A stretch of 64,000 nt of DNA from Amphimedon queenslandica. Lineage: Eukaryota > Porifera > Demospongiae > Haplosclerida > Niphatidae. The stretch covers positions 62,001-126,000 of the forward strand of contig NW_003546490.1 in assembly GCF_000090795.2 (NCBI RefSeq). The letters are read 5' to 3'. Positions 11,313 through 22,990 of the stretch are shown piece after piece. Both the position numbers and the translations under genes were made by a program. Numbering within the stretch: the stretch's first letter is position 1; the number at the start of each line of letters is the position of its first letter. A model generated the notes under the pieces. It was not told the origin of the DNA. It was given only the letters and a program-made list of their open reading frames with translations, and made no database searches.

Positions 11313-14300
11313 TTAAGTAAGATATTTATCTCTAATGTAACTAGCAATAGATTTCTCTTCTATTGTATCCAGTGCTTTAGCTAATGATGACCAACTGGGA
11401 CCTCCTTTCTCTCTCACTTTATCTTCTCCTCTTAACCAGGCAGACATACACTCATGGAAACACTCCACTGGATCTCCTCTATTCTTCTTGTCTATATCCA
11501 CTAGTCTAGGATCATATAATCCTAACTGTAGACCTAATGCATGCCATACAGAACAGGGTAAGTGTTGATCTGATGTTAATGTTTCAATGACATCAGCAAG
11601 ATCGTTAATATCTATAAAAGAATGTGCTTACACTGTACAGTTTACACTCCCACTAATTGAAAATTTGTAATAGTACATATTCTGGACATACCTACATGTA
11701 GCTTTATTCGAATTAATGGTATGTTTAGTTCTTCAGGTATTGTAATCACTTCCTATACAATTATAATGATAACAACAATAATAGTAACTGATTGTGTCAC
11801 TGTGCTTTTTTATCAAGATGATATATATCAGTAGTGTATTGCTGAAAGGTGAGTTTAACAGATGTACAAGTATAATTATAGTGTTAGTAGTAAAAGCCAC
11901 ACAACGACAACCCACAATTATGACAGACTGAGTAATTTTAATAAGAAATACAATTACTTTAAAAAGATACATGTATGACCTTTTGATCATTAGTGCTTGT
12001 ATCAATGTATCAAACAGTTTGTGTGTGTGCTAATTCTTACTTTAATATCACGTCTTCCTAATAGTGACAGGTTACTAATATCTGATAATGATTCATCAGG
12101 CAGGATCTCCTTCAATTCTGAACGTCTAGTACCAGTGGTAACTAGAAATGGTCGTTGTTCAACTACTGCTGAGAGTACAGCTCCTACACTATACACTGTC
12201 CTTTCTCTTGGTGTATTTACAGGATAGGCTAGTTCTTTAGGATCAATAACTAACTCTTTTACCTCTAGACTGGGACAGGATTCTTTATAAACACTCATTA
12301 CCTCTCCTATCACATCTCTTCTTAAAGACACCATATTGTCACTGTAGCCTTTCTCATAGGACATCATTACTAGTACACACTCACTCTCATCCACAATCTC
12401 TACCAGTGACCCTACACCATGACCATTAAACCAATAAAGTCCATTCTTCCAAAATGTACAGTAACGATTTAACTTGTCATCTTCTTGAGGTAGAGCCATT
12501 TTGTAAGCAAGATGTAATGAAAGGACGTGGAAGTATCGAGGAGGAAAGAAATGATGTTTACTAGTACACTGTAGACACCAACCAAACTGGTACACTTGAC
12601 TAGTCATCTCATCAGGTCTATCAGTAGACAAAAGACATGGAAAGAACAACAACCTTTCTCCTCTTCTTTCTCTCTCTCCCTCTTCCACTGCTAACTGATG
12701 GAGGTTTGTCATTCTTAGGAAAGATGGATCCAATTCTTGACAGAGTTCCATGTTCATCAGGAAAGAGATCAACATGCCAGGATCATATTTAGGGAAGAGT
12801 CTAGTCAGACTAGACATACTAACAATACCAGTATTGCTAGCAATGTCAACATGTTCTTTGAATGTCTCAGGAGCAAAGAGAATCCCATCCACCTCAGTTA
12901 GTAGTATACCCTTATTCACAACAATCCATACCTTGTCTTCACTTTTAAGAACACTGATCAAGCCAGTTGACTGCAACAAATCAAGAACATCCAAGACATT
13001 TTCCCTATTATCTGGTATAACATACATGTAATTATCCTTACCAGCAGACATTATGTCATAGAGGATAAGTATATTCTCTTTGCTTTCCTCCAGTAGGCCA
13101 TACATCATGTGACAATAAAGACTCAAATTCCTTCCGCTTGTACTACGAATGGAATTGCAGGCACTAGACAAATTATTAAAGAAAGAATCCACACCACTCC
13201 CACCAAGCTTACGACAATCTAAGCAGACACTATCACACCTTTCCCTCACAATAATCTCCTGTATTTCTTCCTTTCTCCTCCTTTCAGAAGGATCACTTAT
13301 CTCATCCTTATGACTGACTATTACAATAACATGGCATTGATTAAGAGCTTTCTGTGCTTCATTTCTCACAACTGTTAGCCACTGATGAAGCTGCTTGACT
13401 GCTTCCTTCTCCAATATATTGACTACTATCAGGAACACACCACCAGAACCTTGTAAAAGATTTTCAATGACGGCACTGTGGCTGGAGTAGTATTCTGAAT
13501 GACCAGCAAAATCATGAAGAATGATGTTACCCAGTGTCTTGTGTCGTAATTTATAAGGAATGATGCCGGCAGTATAGGGCACCACCCCTCCAACATTTCT
13601 TAAGGAACCAAGAACAAAAGGGCCAGTGGCTGTGTCATTGATGACATGACTAAGAGTAGTTTTACCAGCTCCAGGATTACCCACAAGAAAAACATTAACA
13701 TAAGAGTCAATTGGATGAGATATTTTAATGTTACCAAACTTCTTGAAGATAGCAATGACAGTATCACTATCATTCCTTCTCCCTTTAGCTAGTTTTAATG
13801 GTGTCATCCCCTTATTGTCTTTAGCCAAAGGATCACAATTACCAGTTGACAGTAAGAATTCTACAACTTCAGGTGTACCCCACAAGGCAGCATAATGAAG
13901 AGGTGTTCTTTCATATTTATCAGTGACCATTACATGACAGTTACAGTGGTTAATGAGGTACTTAACGGCATCTATGTGTATAACAGCACAATGAAGCACA
14001 GTTGCACCATCAGTATCACAATATTGTTTATCCATTATATGACTAGTTATATGACCATTGATGCTCGTGACTATACACTTCAAGACATCAAGTAATCCTT
14101 TTGTAGCTACACCATGAAGAACAGGAACCGGACAGCCATACTCAGTAATACTCATCATTGGATCACAGCCACACTCTTTAATAAGATATTCAACTATATC
14201 AATGTGATTACCTTTAGCAGCTATGTAAAGACAGGATGAACCATAGTAGTATTCATCTAGATCATAACGGTAAATAGTGATGAGATCTACGGTAACATCA

Positions 14301-14476
14301 AACCAGCCATTACTTATAGAATGATAAAGCAGGTCAGGCTCAACCCGACAAAGTACTTTAGGATCCTGTAAACCTAGTAACCGAACAGCTTCTTTATGAT
14401 CTCCTCTTGTAAATGCCCCTAGACAACGAGTTGAAGCTTCACTCGAAGTTGCCATCTTTTGCTTCGCAACCCGCAT
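11313..14476 (-). CDS. Gene B: ankyrin-ROC-COR-death protein (ROCO/DAPK-like, no kinase), 931 aa
   Basis: Three coding exons join in frame: 14476-12041, 11752-11692 and 11611-11313. Splice borders are AAA|gtaagaat, tatag|GAAGTG, GTAG|gtatgt and ttatag|ATATT. Residues about 45-245 hold four to five ankyrin repeats (YIAAKGNHIDIVEYLI, TPLHYAALWGTPEVVEFLL). The ROC GTPase follows: P-loop VGNPGAGKTTL near 262, a switch-like DFAGHSEYYSS near 320 and SHKD near 386 in the NKxD position. A COR-like region includes FFPPRYFHVLSLHLA near 644. The last exon is a complete death domain (HALGLQLGLYDP..CFHECMSAWL..SWSSLAKALD). Ank-ROC-COR-death matches DAPK1 without its kinase, so a GTP-regulated scaffold in death or immune signalling is inferred. 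Unlike C, this gene lacks linker exon 2 and uses a different death-domain subtype. Its ATG lies 14 bases after an in-frame-neutral AT-rich leader. Confidence 0.88.
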
Positions 14477-14760
14477 TCGGCATACGATTAATTTAATTTT
14501 AATTAATTATTACTGTTACCATGGAAACTCTTTTGTTACCATAGAGACCGATCAAAAACAAAATGGCAGACAAAAGTTCGTGTACAGTCAGTATATATTT
14601 GAAAACTAGAAGTACTAGTAAAAATACTGGAGCCCTCTCTGTGTCTAATAACAAGAGAAGAGAACCTCTGGAACAAAATGTAGGGCACTGAAGCCTCAGG
14701 ACTACCAAACCTACCTTAATACATACACCCACTCTATCCTAGGGCCTCAGTCTTCTACCA
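14477..14760 (-). promoter_or_regulatory. Upstream region of gene B, conserved with gene C
   Basis: The sequence just 5' of gene B shares an ordered set of blocks with the region 5' of gene C at about 23020-23220: 'ttaccat.g..atagaga', 'tttgaaaactag.agta', 'actagtaaaaa.act.gag', and 'ctctaataacaagagaag'. Conservation outside the reading frame suggests a duplicated promoter/5' leader. No TATA box is convincing. Confidence 0.5.
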
Positions 14761-15400
14761 GTGGGAAAGATAATTAAACACAGAGATACCTAGTCCTCCT
14801 CCATTCCCTACTCCACCATTAGACTCCTTTACATTAAGTGATTTCTTGTTGTTCACTGATACAGCTAGGGGAGCCTGAGGAGATTGGTATCAAATTCTAT
14901 TGTACTCTCTAGGGATAATATAAATCTTAAAATGACTGGCTGGTTCTCTTTTGCTCCTAGACAATCAGTCATGGACACCCAGTCATGCATCAGACATCAG
15001 TTAACCTTTTGCTGGATCAGTATGACACTGGCCATATACTGGGAGCCAGTGTACAGTATCTTATATATGACTGTCAATACAATTAAGTTAATAACAATAC
15101 AGATTAATCAGACTATAACTCAGTGCTAGGGATCAATCTAAAATCAGGGTGAATTAAGTATGAATCAGTGTGTATCAGTATCAATCAGTACATTCATTAA
15201 TGATTATTTCAATACTAGGAAACAGTTCTCTTGCTCTACTTAATGTCATCTTGTTACTGTTGGACCTTTCCAGGAAATAACTAGAAAATAATTAAGAAAA
15301 TAATTAAGACAACAAGGACATGTACATGTATATGTATATACATCAGAAAATGTCATAACAATGGAGACTTTTACACCAATTTCAAAGTAACTTTAAAATC
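14761..15400. other. Non-coding spacer between gene B promoter and repeat block
   Basis: No exon is visible. The 15130-15200 stretch repeats 'aatcagtgtgtatcagtatcaatcagta'-like short words, a weak microsatellite. Confidence 0.4.
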
Positions 15401-15864
15401 TGTAAAAATTCCAAATTTTGATCGGAATCAGCTCAAACTTTCTACACAAGATAAATACATGTATATGCATTGGAAAATGTGATAAAAATTAAGAATTCTC
15501 CACTTTTCATTTCTGGCAAAATTTAGCCCAAGATCATGTACACATACAGGGACTTTGACCAGATTTTGGAGCAACTTGAAAAATACTATTCATAAAACTC
15601 CAAATTTCATCGGAAACAGCTCAAACTTTCTACACAACATTTGTACATGTACATGTATATGCATAAGGAAAAATTATAGCAGCAAAGAATTCTCTCCCTT
15701 TTTTAATTATGGCAAAATTTGGCCTGAGACCCTGTACTACAGTACACTGTCAGGGACTTTGGCCAATTTTTGAGTAAATTTGAAAATTTATAAAAAATTC
15801 AAATTTGATTAAAAACAGCTCAAACTTATACTTGTACTACGCAACAGAAGAACATGCATATGTA

Positions 15865-16416
15865 CCTTAAGGAGACAATTGTTTACGGGTATTTAATTTA
15901 GCGAATTTTAGCAATTTAAAAAAAATCGCTAACTTAAGTCCGCGCTAATTTTAATTTCTTCATTAAAAGTGGGTGTGGCCACAATGAATAAAATGGCGGC
16001 CGTCAGCAAGTCTGAGCTTATTTGCAGCAAACGGTCAGCAAGATAATACTAAACTACTGTCCAAAGACTTCTCTAGCAGTTAGCCTAGGTTAACAAAGCA
16101 GATGACAATCTTCTTCCTTCAGTGACTGCTTCTAACTGTAAGCAAGATAACTTTAATGGCTGCTGAGTCAGTGATGAAGCAATTTCAGCAAGATTAATGC
16201 AACAAGATCTGCTGTATTTAGACTTGTGCAATTGCTTTGCTAGCTCAGACATGTAGATCACAGCACATAATCTATAGCTTGCCTAGGCTCGCCCCTTTAA
16301 TTCTTCTAGAAGTTATTAATACCAAACGATCAAAAACGCTAAATTAAGTACCAGCCAAATGTCAGTTTCATGAAAATTGCTAAAATAAGTACACGCTAAT
16401 AATTGTCTCCTTAAGG
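15865..16416. mobile_element. MITE, CCTTAAGG family, TA target duplication (552 bp)
   Basis: The ends are inverted repeats: left CCTTAAGGAGACAATT, right its exact complement, flanked on both sides by TA (15863-15864 and 16417-16418). Removing it restores a continuous copy of the 190-bp repeat ('aacatgcatatg-TA-tcaggaaaaatt'), so the insertion site is seen directly. TA duplication and size fit a non-autonomous Tc1/mariner-type element; there is no transposase. A shorter relative lies at 35504-35719. Confidence 0.85.
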
Positions 16417-16610
16417 TATCAGGAAAAATTATAAAAAGGAAAATTCTTGCCTTTTCAATTTTGACGAAATTTGGCCAACGACCCTGTACTATCATACAGG
16501 AACTTTTGGCCCAATTTTTGAGCAAATTTTAAGAAATTATAAAAAATCAAAACTTGATCGGAACCAGCTCAAACTTTTTATGACACATAAGTACATGTAA
16601 GGTACATGTA

Positions 16611-17123
16611 TATCCCAACTGAGTTTGACCCAAGAAAAACTGGAATAACTTTTTATAGGAATGTGGGATAAGGATGAAACTTTCACAGGTTCTTAGTCGC
16701 CCAATGCCATCACAGGATCTCAGGTATTGGGTCTCTCAGCCCTTGGGAACCCTGAGAACCGGGTTCTCCCTATAAACCCAATGGCATACCAAAATGACGT
16801 TTTATGACAATTTTCTCTGTCATAGTTTACATAACAACATGTGGTCGAGTGCCCAAACTGATAATTCTTCTTTTTAAAAGCTAACAGAGTGAAAATCTTT
16901 TGATAATGATGGTCTTTATGAAGACCAGTTGACTCCAGCAGCTACATGTATTGTACTACTTATCAGAATAAACAAAACCATTATAAGAGTGCAATACAGG
17001 CCAACTACGCAGCTGTAAAATGTCAGCCATGCTTCTATGAATATCATTATCATAAGACGTCATCAGTGACGTAAACTACATTTTTCAAATTCCAAGTGGC
17101 TGGTGTCAAACTCAGTTGGGATA
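16611..17123. mobile_element. MITE with TATCCCAACTGAGTTTGAC terminal inverted repeats (513 bp)
   Basis: The left end TATCCCAACTGAGTTTGAC is matched by the reverse complement GTCAAACTCAGTTGGGATA at the right end, with TA directly outside each end. The element sits inside the same 190-bp repeat block as the CCTTAAGG element. It has no coding capacity. Confidence 0.8.
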
Positions 17124-17334
17124 TAGTATACATGTATAATTATGCATCATAAAAATATATAAAGCAGAGAATTCTCTCCTTTTCAATTTTTTGTAAAATG
17201 TTGCCCGTCATCCTTATACACGTACATGTACATGTAGTATAGGGGCTTTTTTTGGACTTTGTAGCAGCTTTTAAAAAATTTGTTAATTCTATATTACACA
17301 TTAATAATCAATTTATTATTAATTAATAATAATC

Positions 17335-17465
17335 TCACTTATTTCATGTACACGTATATAATCAGCAACAGATGTCTTTCCTACTTCACCAACAGCAATA
17401 GCTAGTTTGTTCCATGTTGCTTCACTATCATCTGTCAGCCATTTTGCTAAACATTCTCTCAGATA
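17335..17465 (-). pseudogene. Death-domain C-terminal fragment
   Basis: Minus-strand translation gives RECLAKWLTDDSEATWNKLAIAVGEVGKTSVADYI, the last third of the gene-C-type death domain, cut at its 5' end where a stub of another tail exon (about 17515-17545) begins. It is a truncated duplicate. Confidence 0.7.
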
Positions 17466-17667
17466 TTGCTTATTACATTACTCTTTACATTGCACTTATC
17501 ATCATCACACATTACTCCTCCATCTCCCTACACACACAATGTAGTATAATAATGATGACAAGAAGTGTTTCTAATAACTTTTACCTTTGCTCCTAATAGT
17601 GACAGGTTGCAAATATCAGATAATGATTGATACAGGTACACCTTTAGTACCATCAAATATTTCTCTC

Positions 17668-18355
17668 TTATCTCTTGTCAAAAGTAATAGCTTTACCTGC
17701 AGCAATACTTAGTTTGTTCCTTGTTGCTTCCAAGTCCTCTTTTAGCCATTTCGCTAAACATTCTGTGAGACACTGCTCAGCATCTCGTGGATAATTATGC
17801 TCAATTGTCTTTAAATCATTGAAACTCAGACCCAAGTAGAGACCAAGATCAAACCACTTGATAGTTTGAAAGTTACCATCTTTCAACACTTGTTTTACCT
17901 CTACCAGATTCTGGATAGTCCAGAAAACTATAAATAAATAAATATTGTAAAACTTAGTGACATGTAAGTGCTTATACCTTTTTCTTGATCATCATTGTAC
18001 TCACTGATCTGTGTGGGTGAGTAATTAGTGGCTGGTTCGTCATTTTGAATTTTCGTCTCTATATAAAAGTATAAATATGACACAAACATTATTAAACCAT
18101 AGTCACTATACACATGTACATGTACGTGTACTATACAATACCACTACTTGACAATTGTGATAATACGTATCATAACATACCTCCCTTGAGATAAGTGGTC
18201 TGAAGCTATGCTGTCGACTACTTACATGTACATGTACATATATTTCTAGGGAGTTATGTACCCATAACCATTTCCAGGCAAGGAGGTATCCTACACGTAC
18301 CTAGCTTTATTGTAGTCAATGGTGTCTTGAAATCTTCAGTTATTTCAATCACTTC
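17668..18355 (-). CDS. Second death-domain tail cassette, three intact exons without a head of its own
   Basis: Three exons with correct borders and the same phases and lengths as the tail of gene C: 18355-18301 (55 nt, EVIEITEDFKTPLTTIKL), 18058-17978 (81 nt, QNDEPATNYSPTQISEYNDDQ) and 17927-17668 (death domain with TIQNLVEVKQVLKDG, LGLYLGLSFNDL and CLAKWL, ending FDKR and a stop). The first exon opens in phase 0, as gene C exon 1 requires. No ankyrin-ROC-COR head lies between this set and gene C's own tail (19805-19221), apart from a 36-base N gap. It may therefore be an alternative 3' end for gene C or the remnant of a lost paralog. Confidence 0.6.
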
Positions 18356-18379
18356 CTATACAACGATAATAATAATAAC

Positions 18380-18960
18380 ACTAATAATAATAATTATTAT
18401 TATTATAATTAGAAATGACGTACACGTAAAATCAATAATAGAAAGGAAAGGAAAGAAAAAAGCACACAAAGACAGATAATAAGGAAAACAACGATGACAG
18501 AAAACAAAACCAAAAAAGAAAAAACAAAAGGAACAAGGAGAGAGAACAAACAAAAGGGAAAGAAGAGACAAACAAAAACAAAAGGAAAAAAGAGAAGAAA
18601 GGAAAAAAAGGAGTATACTACTAATAATTATAATATGTATAGGTTATACACCAAGGTAGAGGTTTCCGAGGAATTTATTAACCAAGCGACCAGCCACAAG
18701 GTTAATATATGCCATAGAAACCAGATACCAAGGTGTATAACTAACTTCCACCAAGAAGTTTGAAAAACAACTACCAGATGCAGATAATAAGATCACAGTT
18801 GACATACATGTACATACAACATATCAAACAGGCTAAAAAATCAACCAAGCTTGACAAATGGACTAATTACCTAATAAGAGCGTAAGCATAAAGCGCCAAG
18901 TTTCTAAAGGCGGGTTATCAATTATGACGCATGCATGTCTGTCATGACCGGAAGTGCTGT
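18380..18960. other. Low-complexity and unassigned sequence
   Basis: An AT-rich (AAT)n tract is followed by A-rich sequence at about 18440-18610 whose lysine-rich translation has no family. A small inverted pair reading 'aaggtagaggtt..' / '..accaaggtgtataac' near 18650-18740 may be a short foldback. No gene is supported. Confidence 0.35.
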
Positions 18961-18996
18961 NNNNNNNNNNNNNNNNNNNNNNNNNNNNNNNNNNNN
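18961..18996. other. Assembly gap (N run)
   Basis: Thirty-six N bases interrupt the sequence between the two death-domain cassettes. The right flank (to about 19084) ends in 'cacttttacggTA', the right terminus of a CCGTATAG-type MITE, so the left terminus of that element is probably hidden in or before the gap. Confidence 0.9.
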
Positions 18997-19220
18997 AAAT
19001 CCACTAAAATTAATACAGTACTTGCATGGCATACGTGGAAGAATTTACGAAATATAATTCCCTCAAAAAAAACCACTTTTACGGTATAAAAGGAAAGAAT
19101 TCTCTCTTTTTTAATTTTGGCAAAAATTTGGCCTGTCAGGAACTTTTTACCTGTCAGGAACTTTTTAAAAGTTTTATGGATTCCATACTAAACACTAATA
19201 ATCAATAATAATAATTATTA

Positions 19221-22200
19221 TTAATTAATTTCAATCTCACTTACATGTACATCATGTATATATTCAGCAACTGATGTCTCTCCTACTTCACCTACAGCAA
19301 TAGCTAGTTTGTTCCATGTTGCTTCAATATCATCTGTAATCCATTTTGCTAAACATTCTCTAAGACATCGCTCAGCATCTCGTGGATAGTTAGTCTCGAT
19401 AACTTTCAGATCATTATGAATCAAACCCAAGTAGAGACCAAGATCAAACCATTTGATAGTTTGAAAGGAACCATCTTTTAACACTCGTACAATATCTACC
19501 AGATCCCTGATAGTCAATATAACTATAAATAAATTTTGTAAAACTAGTGACAGTGAGCGGTTCTACCTTTTTGTTGATCATCATTGTACTCACTGATCTG
19601 TGTGGCTGAGTAATTAGTAGCTGGTTTGTCATTTTGAATTGTAGTCTCTAATTAAAAGTGTAAATGACACAAATATTATTAAACCACACATGATGACTAT
19701 GTATTTACACTATACACAACCACTACTTAACAATTGTAATACCAACATACCTAGCTTTATTGTAGTCAATGGTGTCTTGAATTCTTCAATTATTTCAATC
19801 ACATCCTACACAATAACAATAATAATAATAATAATAATAATAATTGATATTAATTTTGTCACTGTGCTAGGGATGCGGGGATTATGTGGGAATAAAAACG
19901 GGAATAATAAGCACTAAAGGAATACAGAATAATTTGGAAATTAAAATAGCTTTTATAATGAGAGAGCAGCTCCAGCCAATCCTGTGCATCCTTTTCAGAA
20001 TCTAACACACAACAATTAGTAACATTTTGACTTCATACTAAGCTACATGTATACCAAGGTACTCTTTCTTGGTTATACATGTGTACATGTATAAGCAAGA
20101 CAAATCATTTTTCCCCATGTTGAGGCATGAATCAGTAACTATTTTAAAAGGTTTTTTTAGAATATTGAATTAATTTTGGAGAATACATGGAAGTTCTTGA
20201 TTTTTAGAGACATGCTGAATGCTATAATATAAAAATTTTCGCCTACCCCTACAGTGGGCTTGTTGATATACATGTACATGTACATCAGTAGTGTATTGCC
20301 TAGGGCTGGGAGATATGCAGTGACATTTATTGGATATCCACTATAACCATGCATGGTACCTTTGATCTGTATGGCTTCTGAATGATAAACATAAGTACAT
20401 GTATAATACTATTAGTAGTAAAAGCCACATACAGACAACCCACAATTATGACAAAGACTGAGTAATTTTGATAAGAAATAAATTGTTTTTAAGACATGTA
20501 TGACCTTTTGATTATTATTATAGTGCTTGTATTAATGTATCAAACAGTTTTTGTGTTACATGTAATTCTTACCTTGATATCACGTCCTCCTAATAGTGAC
20601 AGGTTACTAATATCTGATAATGATTCATCAAGTAGGATCTCCTTCAATTCTGTTTGACCTTTATTGCTCACAAAAAATGGTCTCCCTTCCTTCACTGCTG
20701 ACAATAAATCACAAACATCATAAACTGTCCTTTCTTTTGGTGTATTCACAGGATAGGCTAGTTCATTAGGATCAATAACTAACTCTTTTACTTCTAGACT
20801 GTGACAGGATTCTTTATAAACACTCATTACCTCTCCTATCACATCTCTTCTTACTGACAACATATTGTCACTGTAACCTTTCTCACAGGATATCATTACT
20901 AGTACACACTGGCTCTCATCCACAATCTCTACCAGTGATCCTACACCATGACCATTAAACCAGTGAAGGCCGTTACTCCAAAATTTGCATTTACGATTCA
21001 ATTTTTCAGCTAATTCCTTCTTACCTTTTGATAACGAAAACTTTAAAGCAAGATGTAATGAAAGGACGTGGAAGTATCGAGGAGGAAAGAAATGATGTTT
21101 ACTAGTACACTGTAGACACCAACCAAACTGGTACACTTGACTAGTCATCTCATCAGGTCTATCAGTAGACAAAAGACATGGAAAGAACAACAACCTTTCT
21201 CCTCTTCTTTCTCTCCCTCCCTCTTCCTCCTCTTCCACAGCTAACTGATGGAGGTTTGTCATTCTTAGGAAAGATGGATCCAATTCTTGACACAGTTCCA
21301 AGTTCTTCAGAAAACAGATCAACATGTCAGGATCATATTTAGGGAAGAGCCTAGTCAGACCAGAAATACACACAATACCAGTATTGCTAGCAATGTCAAC
21401 ATGTTCTTTGAATGTATCTGGAGCAAAGAGAATCCCATCAACCTCAGTTAGTAGTATACCCTTATTCACAACAACCCATACCTTGTATTCACTTTTAAGA
21501 ACACTGATCAAACCAGTTGAGTGCAATGAATGAAGAGCATCCAAGACGTCTTCTCTCTTATCTGGTATAACATAATTGTCCTTACCAGCAGACATTAGAT
21601 CGGAGAAGGTCAGTATATTCTCTTTCCTTTCTACCAGTAGTCGGTACATTTCATGATGATAAAGATTGAATTTATTCCTTCCATTTTTACTCCGAATGGA
21701 CTCACAGGCACTGGACAACTTATTAAAGAAGGAAACCAAACCACTCCCACCAAGCTTACGGCAATCTAGGAAGACAGTATCACACCTTTCCATTGTAATA
21801 ATGATCTCCTGTATTTCTTTCTTTCTCCTCCTTTCAACAGGATCACTTATCTTATCCTTATGACTGACTATCACAATAACATGGCACTGAATAAGAGCTT
21901 TCTGTGCTTCATTTCTCACAACTGTTAGCCACTGATGAAGCTGTTTGACTGCTTCCTTTTCCAAAATATTGACTACTATCAGGAACACACCACCTGAACC
22001 TTGTAACAGATTCTCAATGACAGCACTGTGACTTGAGTAATATTCTGAATGACCAGCAAAATCATGAAGAATGATGTTACCCAGTGTCCTGTGTTGAAGT
22101 TTATAAGGAATGATACCAGCAGTACAGGGCACTACCACTCCAACATTTCTAAAGGAACCAAGAGCAATAGAACCAGTAGCTGTGTCCTTGATGACATGAC

Positions 22201-22990
22201 TAAGAGAACTTTTACCAGCTCCAGAATTACCCACCAAGAGTACATTAACATAAGAATCAATTGGATGAGATATTTTAATGTCACCAAACTTCTTGAAGAT
22301 ATCAATGACAGTGTCACTATCATACTCTCTCTCTTTAGCTAGTTGTAACGGCGTCACCCCATTATTGTCTTTAGCCAAAGGATCACAATTACCAGTTAAT
22401 GAAATGTATTCAACAATGTCAGGTATACTCCACCTGGCAGCGTGATGAAGAGGTGTTTGTCCCACCACATCAGTGACCATTATATCACAGTTACACTGGT
22501 CAATGAGGTACTGTACAACATCTATGTGTCTAATGGCATGATGAAGAACGGTCTGACCATCAGTATCACGATATCGCTCGTCCATTATATGACCATTGAT
22601 GTTCATGACCATACACTTCAAGACATCAAGTAATCCTTCACTAGCTACATAATGAAGAAGAGGGACACACTTTTGCCCAGCATCAGTACGCTTCATTGGA
22701 TCACAGCCCCACTCTTTAATAAGATATTCAACAATATCAATGTGATTACCCTTAGCAGCAGTACAAATACAGGGTTCACCATAGTAGTAGTACTCACGCG
22801 GATCAAAACGGTAAACTGTGACGAGATCTCTTGTAACATCTAACCAGCCATTAATTATAGAATAAAAAAGCAAGCAATGCTCGTCCCGGCAAAGTACTTC
22901 AGGATCCTGTAAACCTAGTAATCTAACAGCTTCTTCGTGATCTCTTCTTGTAAATGCATCCCAACATCGGGGGGTTGAAGAAGTTGCCAT
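19221..22990 (-). CDS. Gene C: ankyrin-ROC-COR-death protein (ROCO/DAPK-like, no kinase), 951 aa
   Basis: Four coding exons join in frame: 22990-20573, 19805-19751, 19647-19567 and 19522-19221 (2856 nt, 952 codons). Borders are AAG|gtaagaat, gtgtag|GATGTG, CTAG|gtatgt, attag|AGACT, AAAG|gtagaa and tatag|TTATA. Four to five ankyrin repeats occupy residues about 40-235. The ROC domain has P-loop VGNSGAGKSSL near 251, DFAGHSEYY near 308 and SHKD near 375. A COR-like region and conserved tail end in LGGRDIK. Exons 2-3 encode an acidic linker (EEFKTPLTTIKL, NYSATQISEYNDDQQ). Exon 4 is a death domain (TIRDLVDIVRVL, YLGLIHNDLKVIE, CLRECLAKWI). The product is probably a cytosolic GTP-binding adaptor. 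It is a paralog of gene B and much of the ROC is nearly identical. A second tail cassette lies downstream at 18355-17668. Confidence 0.88.
19800..20530. other. Intron 1 of gene C
   Basis: The intron runs between the donor at 20572 and the acceptor before 19805. It holds (AAT)n at about 19815-19845, several TACATG motifs and no exon-like piece. Confidence 0.5.

Larger units (their letters stand above)
15400..17290 (-). repeat. Dispersed repeat family, units of about 190 bp in reverse orientation, interrupted by two MITEs
   Basis: The core 'cagctcaaactttctacaca' starts at 15429, 15617 and 15816 (spacing 188 and 199), with a further core near 16567 and more unit pieces at 17150-17270. Each unit also has 'gaattctctcc.tttt.aattttggcaaaatttggcc' and 'gggactttggcc.aatttttgag'. 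The block is the reverse complement of the copies near 5000-5660 and 37000-37900. Confidence 0.75.

Noticed and set aside
18494-18763. Lysine-rich plus-strand open stretch
   Set aside because: The A-rich low-complexity DNA gives Lys/Thr/Glu runs; no domain or splice context.
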